Shown here: positions 45,739-58,991 of the stretch, piece after piece
Layout of the letters: each line of letters opens with the position of its first letter
How positions within the stretch are numbered: the first letter of the stretch is position 1
Assembly (NCBI GenBank): GCA_015680685.1
Contig: MNCI01009594.1
Coordinates: forward strand, 376,143-440,142
Direction of reading: 5' to 3'
DNA length: 64,000 nucleotides
Source: Gnetum montanum
Lineage: Eukaryota; Streptophyta; Gnetopsida; Gnetales; Gnetaceae
Program-made: the position numbers and the translations under genes
The notes under the pieces: generated by a model
What the model saw: only the letters and a program-made list of their open reading frames with translations
Database searches by the model: none
What the model was told of the DNA's origin: nothing

Positions 45739-48700
45739 TGAACCCCCCTAGCACCTTAGCTGCCACCTTGAGCTTAGAGATAGCTCATCCCTTACAACAT
45801 GTGATAGATATTGAGTGACCACTGAGCCTAGTGTGACCACAACGATAGTCTCTTTGACTACAATATCAATCACCTGAATGCACAACATGTGATGAGAAGT
45901 GATATAACTTCTTATGTGCAAAGATCCAAGTGGGCCTACTGCTAGACCACTAGGAATTTGAACAAAAGTGCAAGTTTTAAGTTATTCACCATAATGAAAG
46001 GGAGTTCCTTCCTACTCCTAATACCATCATACCACTCACTGAAACATTTTAGTGGATATTGAACCAACATATTCGACTAAGTGGGTCAAAAGAGTGAGAC
46101 ATGACGTCTTACTATGAGAAACCCCTCCACAATGGGCAAGAGCATTTTGAATCCCATTCTAAAAGTGGTGGCCTGCTCTACACTACAACCTCATAGGGCA
46201 CCTCTATATTTCTTTCACACTAGTCACAATCCTCCACCTCTTTTGTCATGGCTACAATGCTTCCATACCTCAAATCTTCCTTGGTGGTAGGAAGCCATCA
46301 AATGTTATTAACATAATAGCATGTAGGGCCTTTAGCCTCCTTTCCCTTTAGTATTCCTTCACAGCCTATCTAGTTTTTGCAACCAACATCTATGATGCCT
46401 ACATTACCATATGTACATAATATGTCTACATCACAACCATAAATGGGCCCTATTTTCGTTACCTCCTCTACGCCAATTCCACCACTAGCAGTAGCTCCAA
46501 CCTCAACTACATGGTGGGTAGTGACATCCTTTCCCACTATTTAGATGTCCTAGATACCAGATTATATGCAACCACAAACATATCAAGCTTCACATATCGT
46601 GCAACCAACTATGGGGTTGTGGGCTACTCTAGCAACAAGGTAGGTAACTAATCCCACTACACCACCAATGGTAGTCACTCTAGTGGCACCACCCATAGGG
46701 TTATGGACCACTCAGATGGTGCCACCAATGGAAGCTACTCTGGTAGCACCCCCAATGGGAATGGTAGCTACACCAACAGCACCACCAGTGATGGTTGTTC
46801 CGATAGTACCATCAACAGTTCAACTTATGCAACCTTCCATAACACTCTCGAGTCTAGACCAAGACTTTTAGATTATTCAGACCCTCACCAATGGAGTCAA
46901 GTGGCTTAAAGCCACTAGCTTTGAAATAGTCCAACTAATGAACTTTTATTATGATGACCCTATTAGTCATGTCATCCCTTTACTTACACTACCTCATAGG
47001 TTACAACTTCCCTAGTTCACAAAATACAATGGAGAGGATGATCCAAATACCCATCTAGTTACATTTCAATCCGAGTCCTTATTACTACAACCATGGTTGC
47101 ATGTGATCATTTGTGCTTTCACCATATCATTGATTGGAAAAGCTTTGGACTGGTATCCCACACATTCTCGTGCATCTATTTCAACATTAGAAGAATTGCT
47201 AAGTTAGTTTGTCACTCACTTCAAGTACAACTTGAAGCCAAAAGTCACCTTAGACCAACTCATGAATGTCAAACAAAAACCATTAGAACCTATCCAAAAA
47301 TTCATACAATGCTAGAGTGTTGTCTTAAATGAAATTTGTGAGCCAATTGCTAAAACCCATCTACTGGCCATTTTCAAGGGTGTTGTGAATGATTTTATCA
47401 TATCTAAGCTATACTATTTAGCACCATGTAATCTTAGCTAGGCTTTTGCATAGACAAAGAGTATACAAGATGTAGTAGATGGTAGTAGAGACCCAGCTTA
47501 TATAGCTTACAAAAATGCACAAGCAATGAAAGAGAAGGAAAAGGAAAAGGATGCAACAACCATTGTGGCCACTATAGCTAATGAAACCAAGCCCAATAAC
47601 AATAAGCAAGGTGCCAAAATGCCTAAGGCCATGACCACTACCACTAAATTGTCAAGCTCTAGCAACACGTAAGCTAGCCAACCTCTAGTGTCAACAGCCA
47701 TGACACAAACTTCACCAAGGCCAAATTTTGAGTGTAAGGATCACTTGCAAATACACCCCATTTCCAATTAAGCCATCAGAGCTATTAGATCAACTATTGA
47801 GTGCTAGGTGCATTTAATATAGAAAAATGTCAAAGGAGGCCCACAAACGGCACAAGAGGTATTGTGAGATCCTTCAAGACCCCTTTGTAGCTATGCCTAA
47901 TGAGCCTCCAATGCCTAGAAATTTTAGGCTAGAACACTTATATAATTATCACCAATTGTGTGGCCATGACATGGACTACTACTTGGCATTGAAAGATGAC
48001 ATTCAATGTATGATTGATCAAGGTAACTTGATCCTTCATGAAAATAGTCCTTTCCAGCTAGAAAACCAATCTATGAATGCCTCTAAGTACTCGTCGAACA
48101 CTAACAATGTAGGCTATACCATAAATGCTATTAGTGTTTATGACAATGTAGAAGCAACAAATAATTTTTTTGTGGTCCATGCACATTCTCAAGGTGCTAA
48201 AGCCTCAATGCCACCTAGGTCATAGATCCCTTTTGTCACTAAAATATCACCCAAGGGGCCTAGCACACCTTTCATAGTTAAGGCCCATCAATGGGCTGCT
48301 GCAACAACTTAGGCACCTTTTATTATAAGTGTGCCAAAGCATATGAACTTACCACCTACCTAGAGTCCAGTGGTTGGAACTGCATCACAACCTTCTTGCC
48401 TAAGGAAATGTGATGAGTGTCCAGTTGACAAAATAACTAGGGAATGCACTGTGCTAGGCCCCTCTAAGCCAACCCCTTATCAATGGTTCCCATGGCCTCA
48501 CCGCCTAAAGATAAGATGTAAATGCATTCATGACAAACAAGTACTGAAGCCTGGAAGCCCACTGCCCAAACAAAAGCTAATTCTTCTTCTCCTCAGGAAA
48601 TCCATCTTTTATGATGTATAGAGGAAACAAAAACCACCAAGCACCTAGATGGTGAAGAAGATTTCTTAGATACACTAACAAAGGTTAGACAAGCTTTAAA

Positions 48701-49576
48701 GAAAAAAAATACAACTTTAAGCTTGTATGATTTAATAATGACTTCTACTGCACATCGTGAGGCTTTGATCCATATGATGGCATCTATTCCTATTAAGGGA
48801 GATATGCCACTAGAGAAAAAGTCCATTCATGTCATTATGTTTCCATCTACAGTTGAAGAACCATGGGCAACTTAGTTGACTTTCCATGATGAAGCCATTA
48901 AAGCTGATCCTAAAAGGGGTCAAGTAACCACTACTCCTATTTTTATAATAATTCATGTAGTCCAATATAATATTTTTAGGGTGCATGTTGATGATTGGGA
49001 AGCAACCAATGTAATTCCATTCCGTATTATTGACAAGTTGGGCCTCGTGGATCAAATCAAGCCCATGGAAAATTCTTGTTTGAAGTTGTTCAATGGGGCA
49101 CATGTTGTGGTCAAGGGAACCATCACTATCAACTTTGTAGTAGGGGATCAGTTCCCCACTAGTGTAGAATTCATCATGGTAGAAGAAATGCCTAGGTTCA
49201 ATTTGATTTTGGGAAGATCTTGGTTAGCCCAACTAAGGGTTGTCTCTTCACCGATACACTAAGAGATACACCAACCCAATGCAGGTGGAGAGGTGGTGAT
49301 CTTTTATGATGAGGTAGCCCCTTGGGCTATCAACAATATAAACACAAAGAAAGGGTTAAAAATAGAAGTCTCTAAAGACATGTCACCTATCCATGATGAA
49401 ACCCAATGTTTTTTTCCAATAAGTTAGACAAAACTAACAAACTACATGAAGAAACTATATGGGTAGATTTGCCTTTTCTAATAGTAGATGATAACTTAGA
49501 GGAGTATTACGTTAAGCCATCCATGCCATACACCCTGCCTAACCTACATCAGGTTAGGAAACAATTATACGATTAG
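45739..49576 (+). pseudogene. T3 gag-pro (Tat-type)
   Basis: From ATG 45,739 (MNPPS); a block YNFLCAKIQVGLLLDH resembles T2 after its ATG. A Pro/Val/Thr-rich N-terminal part follows (46,400-46,870). Capsid blocks are LMNFYYDDPISH (near 46,934), KYNGEDDPNTHLVTF (47,021-47,065) and FKYNLKPKVTLDQLMNVK (near 47,220). A Lys/Glu-rich part (near 47,525) and a knuckle remnant YNYHQLCGHDMDYY (near 47,942) follow, with Tyr at both the first and last Cys positions. Protease has VDDWEATNV (near 48,985) and LILGRSWL (near 49,207). The end is VRKQLYD-stop at 49,576. It has many stops. Pol is not in frame with it but in a separate frame 5.8 kb downstream. Confidence 0.8.
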
Positions 49577-49993
49577 GGAATAGTCATACATTACTTCTCT
49601 GATTCTTTCATCTTCAACACTTTTTCTTGTATAGTTTTGATTTTATTTTGTATTTACCTTTTAGTTAGTTATATCAAACAACCCAGAATGGCCTTAAACT
49701 ATGACATAGATTGCCAAGGCATAAAACTAGTGGCCCACTCTCTATATTAATTACCCATAGCCCAAAATGGCATTAAACTAGCTATAGCCTGAGGCCTTAA
49801 ACTAGAGCATGGGGTCCACAAGGGGCCTAACTACATCGAAAAAAATGCTAGGAAAAAGAAATAAAAAAAACCTCTTGCTTTTCATTAAACTTTAAATGAA
49901 ATACATAGTCTAAAATTATGTTTACATTTGGAGTTGCAACATTATCCAACAATGGGGATTACATTTCAAAATTTTAAAATATAAATGAGTAGG
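49577..49993. other. T3 spacer after gag-pro
   Basis: Non-coding. Holds CCAGAATGGCCTTAAACTA, CCCAAAATGGCATTAAACTA and related words (49,680-49,830), shared with T2 at 38,826-38,920. Confidence 0.6.
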
Positions 49994-52900
49994 CTATGGG
50001 TTCTCTATTCTGTCTTTATTCATTACCCTGCTAGGTTCTACATCCTCATCTGGATCCTGCATAAATCAAGAATAAAACAATGAACCAATGAGTGATCAAG
50101 GCATTTCATAAGGCTATCATGAAATAAATTGCAATAAAATCAACTTTGCTAACTTGAGATGGGCCTACATCCATGTCTAGTGGTATTCTATCAAGGCCAG
50201 ATGCCAAGTGCTAGAAGATTTTCTCCTCAGTCAAATTTGCCCAATCTTCCTCCCCTAAATCAATGCCTACTAGGATTTTCCCTTTCTACATAGCCATCCA
50301 TGCGGGTGGCTTTGGAGAAAATGTGGTGGATTTGTCCTTGTTATAAGGCATGATCATTTCCCTCTCAAGAGATTCACTGACCACTAAGTGTTTCACAAAT
50401 TTATCATAGGCCTAGGTAGTGCCAATCACATCAAGGAATAGCTCACAACCTCACCATTCTATAGATGCATCTCTATACTTTTGATGGTAAGAAACACATT
50501 TCATTTTATACATATGTTTATAATTCTTTTGGGATTACCCCCATTCATATACCTTGGCACTATAATCTTTTTAATCTTGATTCTTCTAAGCTAAGAGATC
50601 CATTTGTATATGTTATTCGATTACTTCATGTGTGGCCTCATTTTTGCCCATTACGACTGACCAATATCTGGTGTAATCAATTACAACCATATGTCAACTA
50701 CTGTCTAAATTATCATGGGCCATTATAAATTCATTCTATGACTACAGGTCTTCTAGCTCAACTGCCTGACTCACCTTTTCTTTTTTGAGTTTCTGAACTC
50801 ATTTCCAGAGATCTTCATTGATGTTCCTACACCCCCATAGTGATCATGCCAAATGTAGTGCACATTTTCTTGCATCATCATATACATGAATAGGAACCTC
50901 TATTACCTCTAGAGGGAGTTCAAGCATAGCTTCCACTTCAACTACCTATTTCAGGTCCCAATTAAGTCTTGAAGCTATTATATCAAAAACAAGGAAATGT
51001 TAGTCATAAGATGGTGGTAAAAAATAAAAATAAAAAGCAAATGTAATAGCCTAGATGCACCTATCTCATGATCAATTTGCTTTAATTGATCAATCAATTC
51101 ATCCACTACACCTTACATAAAAGAAAATTTATGTGGAAAGTGGATGAAGACTCAAGGCCCTTAGCAAAAGTAGTACCCACTACGCAATAAATCATGTTAG
51201 CATTATAAAGAAAAGAAGAAAAGGTAGAGGAAAAAAAATAAACAAATAGAAGAGGATGAGAGAAAAGTGGGAAAGTGAGAGGATAATATAAATAGTAGTG
51301 CAAAGCTCCTACCCAGCAAACCCTTAGGGGTGAGACTGGGGGGATCACCCATCTACACATTATCAAACAAACCAACAAACTCACCATCCTTGAAATGCAG
51401 CCCTTCATCTTCAAGTTGACTTAAGAGTGTGGCAGCTTCCTCAACTATCATGCATCCCTCAGGCTATGGGAAACTATTTGCAAGAATCTCCTCTATAGCA
51501 AGGGCCTCCTCTTATGTAGTAGAGGCCTCCTCTTCTATGGTAGAAGCCTCCTATTTTATAGTAGGGGCCTCTTCTTTGGTAGCAGAGACCTCTTCCTCAT
51601 CTACCATGCACAAGCTAAGGTTAGGATTCCAATCTAACATATAGGCATGAAAAAGAAAAAATCAAAAGTGACAAATAGGCTAGCTAAAGCATACTCACCA
51701 ACAAGCTCAGACTGCACATTGTAAACTTTGATGTGTAGCCTTTTATCCCTTCCTTTAATTACAGGTGAGGGTTCCTCCATAGGATGAGGCTTTTTAATTT
51801 GTAACTTTGATTTTACTATCTCTATAATGAGATGTGCCCTCCTCACTGCATTTCCCATGTTGATGGGGGTAGCCTCTTCAAGGCTATGATGTTCACGAAA
51901 GGATTATCCTACCTGATCTTTGGTGGTCATGGAAAAAGACTTCCCAATAGCCTTTGGAGGGTCTTAAGACTAGGTGATGTGAAATATGTGGCAGATCCAT
52001 AGTTTGGATATCTAGGTACGATATTGCACCACCTAGATCCCATTCTCCCAAACCACCAAAAATTCTGCAAACCTATACAAACATGCTATGAAAAATGCAA
52101 AGTGCACATGGAAATGTGCATCAAGTTTGCCACATAGCTAGATCATTTCAGCCCGTAAGCCTTATGTAAGATACTTAGCCAAGTTGTATCATGTCCCCTC
52201 TTCCATGACATCCATCATAATCCAAGCTTGCTCTACCACAAGAATTTTCCCTTGGGAAAGCATCTTGGGAAAAGCACGAGCCCAAAAGATAAGGTAAATA
52301 TGTTGGGCTACCTCCAATTTGACCTTTTTCATATAAATGCCCTTGGAATACTTATCAGTGCCTAACCATCTTCAATGTCTCCTTAATGATTTAGATCCTT
52401 ACTAGTCTTTTCACACATGAGTAAACCATCAAAAGGGACACCAAAGAGATCTGAAAAAAGAGTTCATCGATGATCTCGAAGACCACTCGCATGTTGTGAA
52501 CTCATGTGTGAAAGTGGTCAGCACTTTCTATGAAGGAATCAACAAGAGAAATCATTTCCGCTGCTAGGATGCTTGGGTTCACAACAAAAAAGAGATCCAT
52601 AAGCCTAGGCTCCTAAACATTCTGGATAATTATTACTAGGACCCCATTGCATAACCAACGTTGTGACTCATCAACCTCACCATATTTGAATATAAGGTTA
52701 GCCTCATTAATCCTTGAGACAATTATTGTAACCTCGGATTTGTTTATAGTTGTAGTACCCAAAAAAATAATATAGAATTAGCCATGTAAAAAAATAATCA
52801 AATCAAGAATGCATGAAAATAAACACATAATATAATGCACCTAATATGAATAGCATAGGGAATGATGGTACTTGCACTAGTACTTCTTCTACAGTGGGTA

Positions 52901-53530
52901 TCAAATGAGACACCCATTCACCATCCAACCACCCAAGCTCCTCATACTTCATATAGAATTTAGAGTACTTAGTCAGATAAGTTTTAAAATCTACCCCAAG
53001 CTACTCTATAACACCATCATGCATATTCTTAGCAAAGGAGAACTCTTGTAGGGTCATTTGAGCTAGGGCTAATGCCCCCACTCTATCATGAAGACCCTCC
53101 TTATCGATCAAAAATCTAGCAACCAATAAAACATAATAAGCACTCCAAACCATATAAGATAAACAAAACAAAATGTCTAATCATCTTAATAGGACTCAAC
53201 CACCATCATAGTAGATGATTCCAAGTGGGTTTTGGAAGATTGTGCCCATATGGCAGGAAATGAACAAGGTGTTATATTTTTTGTAGCATTTGAACTCTAG
53301 CACTACCCAAATCCAAGACAAGAGTCTTAAGCCTTTTCAACATTGACTTGAGCCCCCTACCCCTTCCCCCTTAATAGATCCATTTTTCATGAATTTTAGG
53401 ATGCCTCAATTCACTCTAGGCAATAATGTTTCAATTAGGATGACTACTGTTTCAATAGACAAATACGACCATATCATTACGCTGAAGTGATGAAGCAGGA
53501 ATTCTAAGAATTCCTATGCACCCTCTCAAA
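49994..53530 (-). pseudogene. G3: third copy of the G family, antisense inside T3
   Basis: Read on the minus strand it follows G1 block by block. CYKKYNTLFISCHMGTIF then NPLGIIYYDGG (near 53,240-53,300) match G1 up to its first donor. GLHDRVGALALAQMTLQEF (near 53,050) follows, then LIFKYGEVD (near 52,685), FHVHFAFFIACLYRFAEFL (near 52,080-52,135) and MEEPSPVIKGRDKRLHIKV (near 51,730-51,785). A Glu-rich repeat, VVDELIDQLKQIDHEIG (near 51,070), ASRLNWDLK and LASGLDRIPLDMDVG come next. A last exon after acceptor TTTATGCAG at 50,057 ends in TAG at 49,994. Exon borders agree with G1 and G2. Stops are common. Either this gene was captured by T3 or the family's own mobile unit inserted into T3. Confidence 0.65.
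51501..51600 (-). repeat. 21-bp minisatellite coding a Glu/Ala/Ser/Thr repeat in G3
   Basis: Five copies of a unit with AGGAGGCC, each giving a seven-residue E-E-A-S-T-I/T-x repeat on the minus strand. G1 and G2 have only acidic, unrepeated sequence in this part. Confidence 0.75.
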
Positions 53531-53928
53531 ACCAAACTACCTGGTTCCCTAATCGCACATGTGGTGTAGGGAAATTGGGCATAGAGGCACTTATATAGCA
53601 TAGAATCTCTACTATTTCAACTACAATCAAGATTGGCTTCCACATAACCCTACATTTCACAATGAAAAATTAGTGCATAATAAGGCCAATTTTTCAAAAA
53701 AATAAGAAAGAAGAAGAATTTTTGAAAATATTTTCTAAGTGTTGCTTGTGCTATTGTAGAAAGTAACAATTTCCTATGTAAAATTTCTCTAAGTGTCAAC
53801 TACACTTCTATAAAATGTAGCAATCTTCAATGAAAAATTTTCTTTCTAAGTATGGAGCATGACAATCATAGGATAAGCAATCAAACCAAAATTTTTTCGA
53901 AGTGTTTTTCTTGCCCCTATGACATTCT

Positions 53929-54150
53929 ATGTAGTGTAGCAACTATAGTGTCTCGTGTAGCATAGTAACTGAACCTTATGCAACATAGCAGCTACGTCCC
54001 ATATAGCATAGTGGATACGTTCTGTGCAGTGTAGCAATAACACCCCATGTAGCATAGTAGCTACATCCATGTAGCATAGTGGCTATGTCCCATGCAGCAT
54101 AGCAGCTACATCCTATGTAGCGTAGCAAATGTCATGCTCCTAGAGAGCAT
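53929..54150. repeat. 27-bp-class tandem repeat in T3 spacer
   Basis: About eight variable copies of CCCATGTAGCATAGTAGCTA, 23-31 bp each. The core is the same GTAGCATAG word found in the U3 repeats of T3 and S1. Confidence 0.7.
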
Positions 54151-55012
54151 AGCAACATAGATAGGAAAACATTTCTATCTTGTCAATTATGCCATCAGGG
54201 ATGACATGGCCTAAGAGTAGACACAAAAAAAACTCGATCACGCAAATAGGTAGTATCAATAAAAAACCCTCCCCACATACATTACACTACATAGAACGTG
54301 TAAAACTCTCATTATATACTACTGCATGGGACATAATAGGATCCTTGTTTTACCTCACTTTTCCCAGCACCCAGAGGCCTGTGATGAAACCTTCGCCATT
54401 ACCATGTCATATCAAATAAAAAAATAAAAGCAAAATTAAAAGGAAAAAAATGGTGCACCCATTGCCCCTAGCTATGGCGGTCATAGTGTAACGGCCATGG
54501 TGGCAACAATAGCTGTGGAACTATAGCCATAGCGGCCACAACCTAATAGCCATGAGGATGGTAGTAGTCATGGTAGCCTGGTAGCCAAGGCACATCAGCC
54601 ATAGCAAGACAATGATAATAGTAATCCCTACTCAATGTAGATCACCCCAAAACACCAAGACAAAAAAAATGAATGAAATGAAATGAAATGACTAGAGTAG
54701 CATAATGACCTACTTAGCAGATGGTGCCCCTGATGCTCTTCCACGCATGCTCTAGGAAGATGTTGTAGGGTGTGCTCCCATTCATCCACATTTGCAAGAC
54801 CCAAGTTTCTACGCTCACTTTGGTGCACCATTGTCTTTTTATTAAGCTCTGGCCTATCAGTGGTTACACTCTATATGTGTTATGCTCTCTTCTCTGGACT
54901 GCGCTATGCTTTGAACTATTAGATCTGACAGTGAAAATGATAGGTTTACCATGGGTAAACCCCTATTTATATCATTTAGGCTTACATAACATGTCACTTT
55001 TATAGTCATCCT

Positions 55013-55145
55013 GTGTCCTGCATGTAACATAGGATGTCTCATATCTTGCATGTAACATAGGATGTTTCATGTCCTGTGCATAATGCAGAACACTCAGTGT
55101 CCTGAGCGTAACATGGAACATCTCGTGTCCCATGTAGTGTAGCAC
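55013..55145. repeat. 28-bp-class tandem repeat in T3 spacer
   Basis: About five copies of GTCCTGCATGTAACATAGGA plus TGTCTCAT, the last merging into CATGTAGTGTAGCAC. Confidence 0.7.
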
Positions 55146-55361
55146 ATAGACCCACTAAAAAGATTTTATTACATTTTTAAGATTATATATATATATTTTG
55201 CCTATCTGGTGAACATAATTATAGTTTGCTAAGACCTTAAACTTGCCATTTTGAAATACTACATAGTTACTTTGCATACATTTTGCTTCATGTTGCTTTG
55301 TTAGGTAGGTACCACTTGATGTCTTTTGTTTTTTGGATATTTTTTAGGATTTCTTGGGAAA

Positions 55362-58300
55362 ATGACCATACAAAATGATCTTCATTTACCTTTAATCTTC
55401 ACTGGACCCCATGGTCGATTCATGAGACACATGCACATAGAGCCGATGGAATTTGAACTACCTCCTTGTGACACCAACGTAGCATCCTTAGAAACATCAC
55501 TAGACTGGCCAGAACACCTGGTCCAAGCTTTAGATTTAGAAGCCAGTGACATAATCAAGGATCCATTCATAGAAATCCTCATGACAACATGCAAAGGTGA
55601 AGTGAGAACACTAAAGCTTAGCTCTTTATTAGAGCCAAAAATATAGAAAAATATCTCTAGAGCCCTTAACAACAATTCCAAAGTGTTTGCATGGTATTAT
55701 GAAGATATGCTAGGCTTAGACCCATGCATAATACAACACAACATTCTTTTAGATCCATGTGTCAAGGAAATTAAGCAAAAATCTTGCAAAATTAAGCCAA
55801 AAATTGCATTAGACATATGCAATGAAATTACTAAACTCTACCAAGCTGGGTTGATCTGCATAGTTGAGTATGTAGATTGGGTATCAAATATCATCATTGT
55901 TCCTAAGAAAACTCGGGTATACAAATTTGTATAGAATTTTGAGATTTAAACAATGCAACCATTAAGGCTAATTTCCCATTGCCCAGTATTCACCAACTTG
56001 TCGATACTATAGCTGGCCATGCCTTATTATCCTTCATGGATGGATTCTCAGGGTACAACTAAATTTGTATAAACTCGGAACATCAACTTGTTACTACTTT
56101 CATGACTCCTTGGGGAAACTTTTGTTATATGATGATGCCCTTTGGACTAAAAAATGCGAAAGCAACATACTAGCATGCAATGACTTACATTTTTAGCAAC
56201 TATCTCTTAGAATGACTAAATGACTATGTGAAAAATATAGCAGTCAAATCCAAGAAAGCTCCTGATCATGCAAATGACTTGAACCTAGTCCTTCAATGTT
56301 GCCATAGGCATGACCTTCATCTCCATCCCAAAAATTGTGTCTTAGGCATCAAAACTGGATGCATCCTAGGCTTCGTAGTGTCAAAGATAGGAATATGTAT
56401 AGACCTAGAAAAATTCAAGGCCATTATCAACTTAGCACCACCCACAAACTTTAAAGAGTTGTGTGGATTACAATGCAAGGTACAATTCATACAAAGGTTT
56501 ATCGCGAGGCTAACAGATAAATTTCATCTAATGCAACACCTACTCAAAAAAGGAGCTAACTTTAAGTGCATGAACCAATGCTAAGAAGCATTCAATACCT
56601 TGAAAAAGGAGCTTGTTCATCTTCCTACCATTTATCCTCCACAAAGAAATAAGTCCTTCTACATTTACCTTGCAATTTTAGATACGTCCATTGCTGCTTT
56701 ACTCTATCAAAAGAGAGATGATGGCCCTGAAATTCTTGTTCACTATCTAAGTCATGCATTAATAGCTTATTAGGCAAAATACAATGATGTGGAGAAAAAT
56801 TACCTTGCTTTAGTATTTGCACTTAAAAAATGGAGACACTATTTGTTTCTTAGCTGGGTCAACATCATTTGCAAAAATAATATACTTAGGGCCATCACAA
56901 CTAATATATATGAAAGTAGCAATATAGCTAGGTGGAAAGCAATAACTGCAAAGTTTGACCTACATTACATAGTGCAGTCATCCACAAAAGGTCAAGTAAT
57001 AGCTACACAACTTAGAACTTCACCTACAGATGACCAAGAAACAATAGATTCAAAATTCCTAGACAAGCATGTTACTAGTATAAGCCCAGTACTTGTAGAC
57101 TTCAAAGCCATTTTACACTTTGACAGTGCCTCAACCACACAAGGTAGCAGTGTTGCTACTAATCTCGCATTTCCCTCTAGAGAGATTTGACCTTTCTTGT
57201 ACCACTTCATGTTTCTTTGCATGAATAATGTAGTAGAATACAAGGGTTGCCTTAGGGGAATTCTAGCAACTCAGGAGTTAGAGATCCAAAATTTAGCAAT
57301 TTGAGGCGATTTGCAATTGGTCATTAACCAAGTCACAGAGGTCTACACCTATAAAGCACAACATTTATAGCCTTACTGTGATTTGGAAAAATACTTACTA
57401 AAATAATTTGTAATCTTGGATGTTCAATACATCCCCTGCAATGAAAACACTATAGCCAACACATTAGCTACTTTAGCTTTAAGCATGCCACCACATATGT
57501 TTGCTATCTTACCCACTTCAATAGTAAAATGCATTGACCCTATCATTCACATAGCAAGTATCACATCTATAAGTATGGCCCACACTCAAGAATGGTATGA
57601 TGACATCAAAACATACCTTCAACATGGTAAACCTCCACAAAACCTAACATCTACCCAAAAAGACGTAGTGAGAAAATTAGCATGACAGTATGTCCTCATA
57701 GGTAACAATGCTCTATGTCATAAATATTATGATGGGATACTACTAACTTGCATAAGTGGTGATGAAGTCCAAAGATTCATTAATGAAATCCATGAGGGAC
57801 TATGTGGAGGGCATATAGCTCCCAAGGCAATGGTGATAAAAATTAGATGTTTAGGCTACTACTAGCCTTATATGGAGCATGATTGCATTTATAAGGTTAG
57901 GACATGTGATGTATGTCAACACCATGAAAATCTAATACATGTATCACCTACCGAGTTGCATACTACACAAATTATGTGGCCATTTCAACGTTGGGGATTA
58001 GACATTATAAGGCCAATAGCACCTAAGTCTTCTATAGCAAATATCTTTATTATTACCGCAACTGAGTATTTCACAAACTGGGTAGAAGATATTCCCCTTA
58101 GGAAGACCACATCTTAATATGTTTGTAAATTTATCCTACATAATATAGTGACACGATTCAGCCTTCCTATGACTATCGTTATAGACAACGGGCCCCAATT
58201 TAGTAGCGTAGAAACTAGAGCCTTCTATGAAAATCTTGACATTAAACACTCTTTCTCATCACCATACTATCCTCAAGAAAATGCCCAAGTAGAAGTCACC

Positions 58301-58771
58301 AATAAAGCGATTGTCAACCTTCTGAAGAAGATGCTCAATATTAGCAAGCAACAATGGCATGAGCAACTTGTGTATGCACTTTGGGCCTATCACACAACTA
58401 TATAGTCTTGTATACATATCTAAAGTGGTATTACCTTTTGAATTTTAGGTCCTATCGCTCCAAATGATCCTCTCAAACTTTATGGATGAGGCTTAGAACA
58501 ATGAGTCAAGAATCATTGATCTTGACTCTATGGAGGAATAGTGCATCCAAATGCATAACCACATCGAGTGGTATCAAGACAAACATTGGAAAAATCATCA
58601 TTGCAATCTGCACCAATTCGCAATCCCGTGAACAAATTCTTAAGTAATTGGGAAGGGCCTTTCTTGGTCATGAAAGCATATGAAAATGGGGCATTCAAGT
58701 TTGCTGACTTAGATGACAACAAGTTTGCTAATCTTGTCAACCATCTATACTTAAAATCATATTACACCTAA
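55362..58771 (+). pseudogene. T3 pol: RT, RNase H, archaeal-type RNase H, integrase
   Basis: Starts at ATG 55,362. FAWYYEDMLGLDPCIIQHNI (55,688-55,747) is a Tat pol signature. RT has LLSFMDGFSGYN and MPFGLKNAKATY, but the catalytic block reads YVKNIAVKS (56,225-56,251), with both Asp lost. RNase H: VHYLSHALIAY, then VEKNYLALVFALKKWRHYL. The second RNase H has ILHFDSASTTQGSS (57,112) and NNVVEYKGCLRGILATQELE with GDLQLVINQV. Integrase has an intact H-H-C-C finger (IHEGLCGGH, then CDVCQHH), WGLDII, IVIDNGPQF and YYPQENAQVEVTNK. Stops are mostly at Gln, Arg or Trp positions. A frameshift near 55,935 breaks RT. The C-terminus ends LYLKSYYT-stop at 58,771. Confidence 0.9.
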
Positions 58772-58811
58772 CATGTAGTATCACATTAACAATAAAGCAA
58801 GGTAAACAAAT

Positions 58812-58991
58812 CATCTGCTATGATGTTAAACTAGCATAGACTATCCACTATGATGTTAAACTAGCACAGATCATCTGCTATGATGTTAAACTAGCACAAA
58901 CCATCTACTATGATGTTAAAATGATACAGATCATCTGCTATGATGTTAAACTAGCACAACTTGTCTAGCATGACTTTAAATTAGCATAAAA
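58812..58991 (+). repeat. 30-bp tandem repeat after T3 integrase
   Basis: Six consecutive 30-bp units, CATCTGCTATGATGTTAAAC plus TAGCACAGAC, with looser copies to about 59,130. The TTAAACTAGCA word recurs in the T2 3' region. Confidence 0.85.

Larger units (their letters stand above)
53531..55361. other. T3 spacer before pol, with short tandem repeats
   Basis: No gene. Contains two minisatellite-like arrays, a GCCATAG-rich stretch (54,460-54,600), and just before pol a pyrimidine-rich acceptor-like site (TTTTTTAG, AG at 55,346-55,347). It could be the 3' part of an intron that separates gag-pro from pol, as described for Ogre elements. This is inference. Confidence 0.5.
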
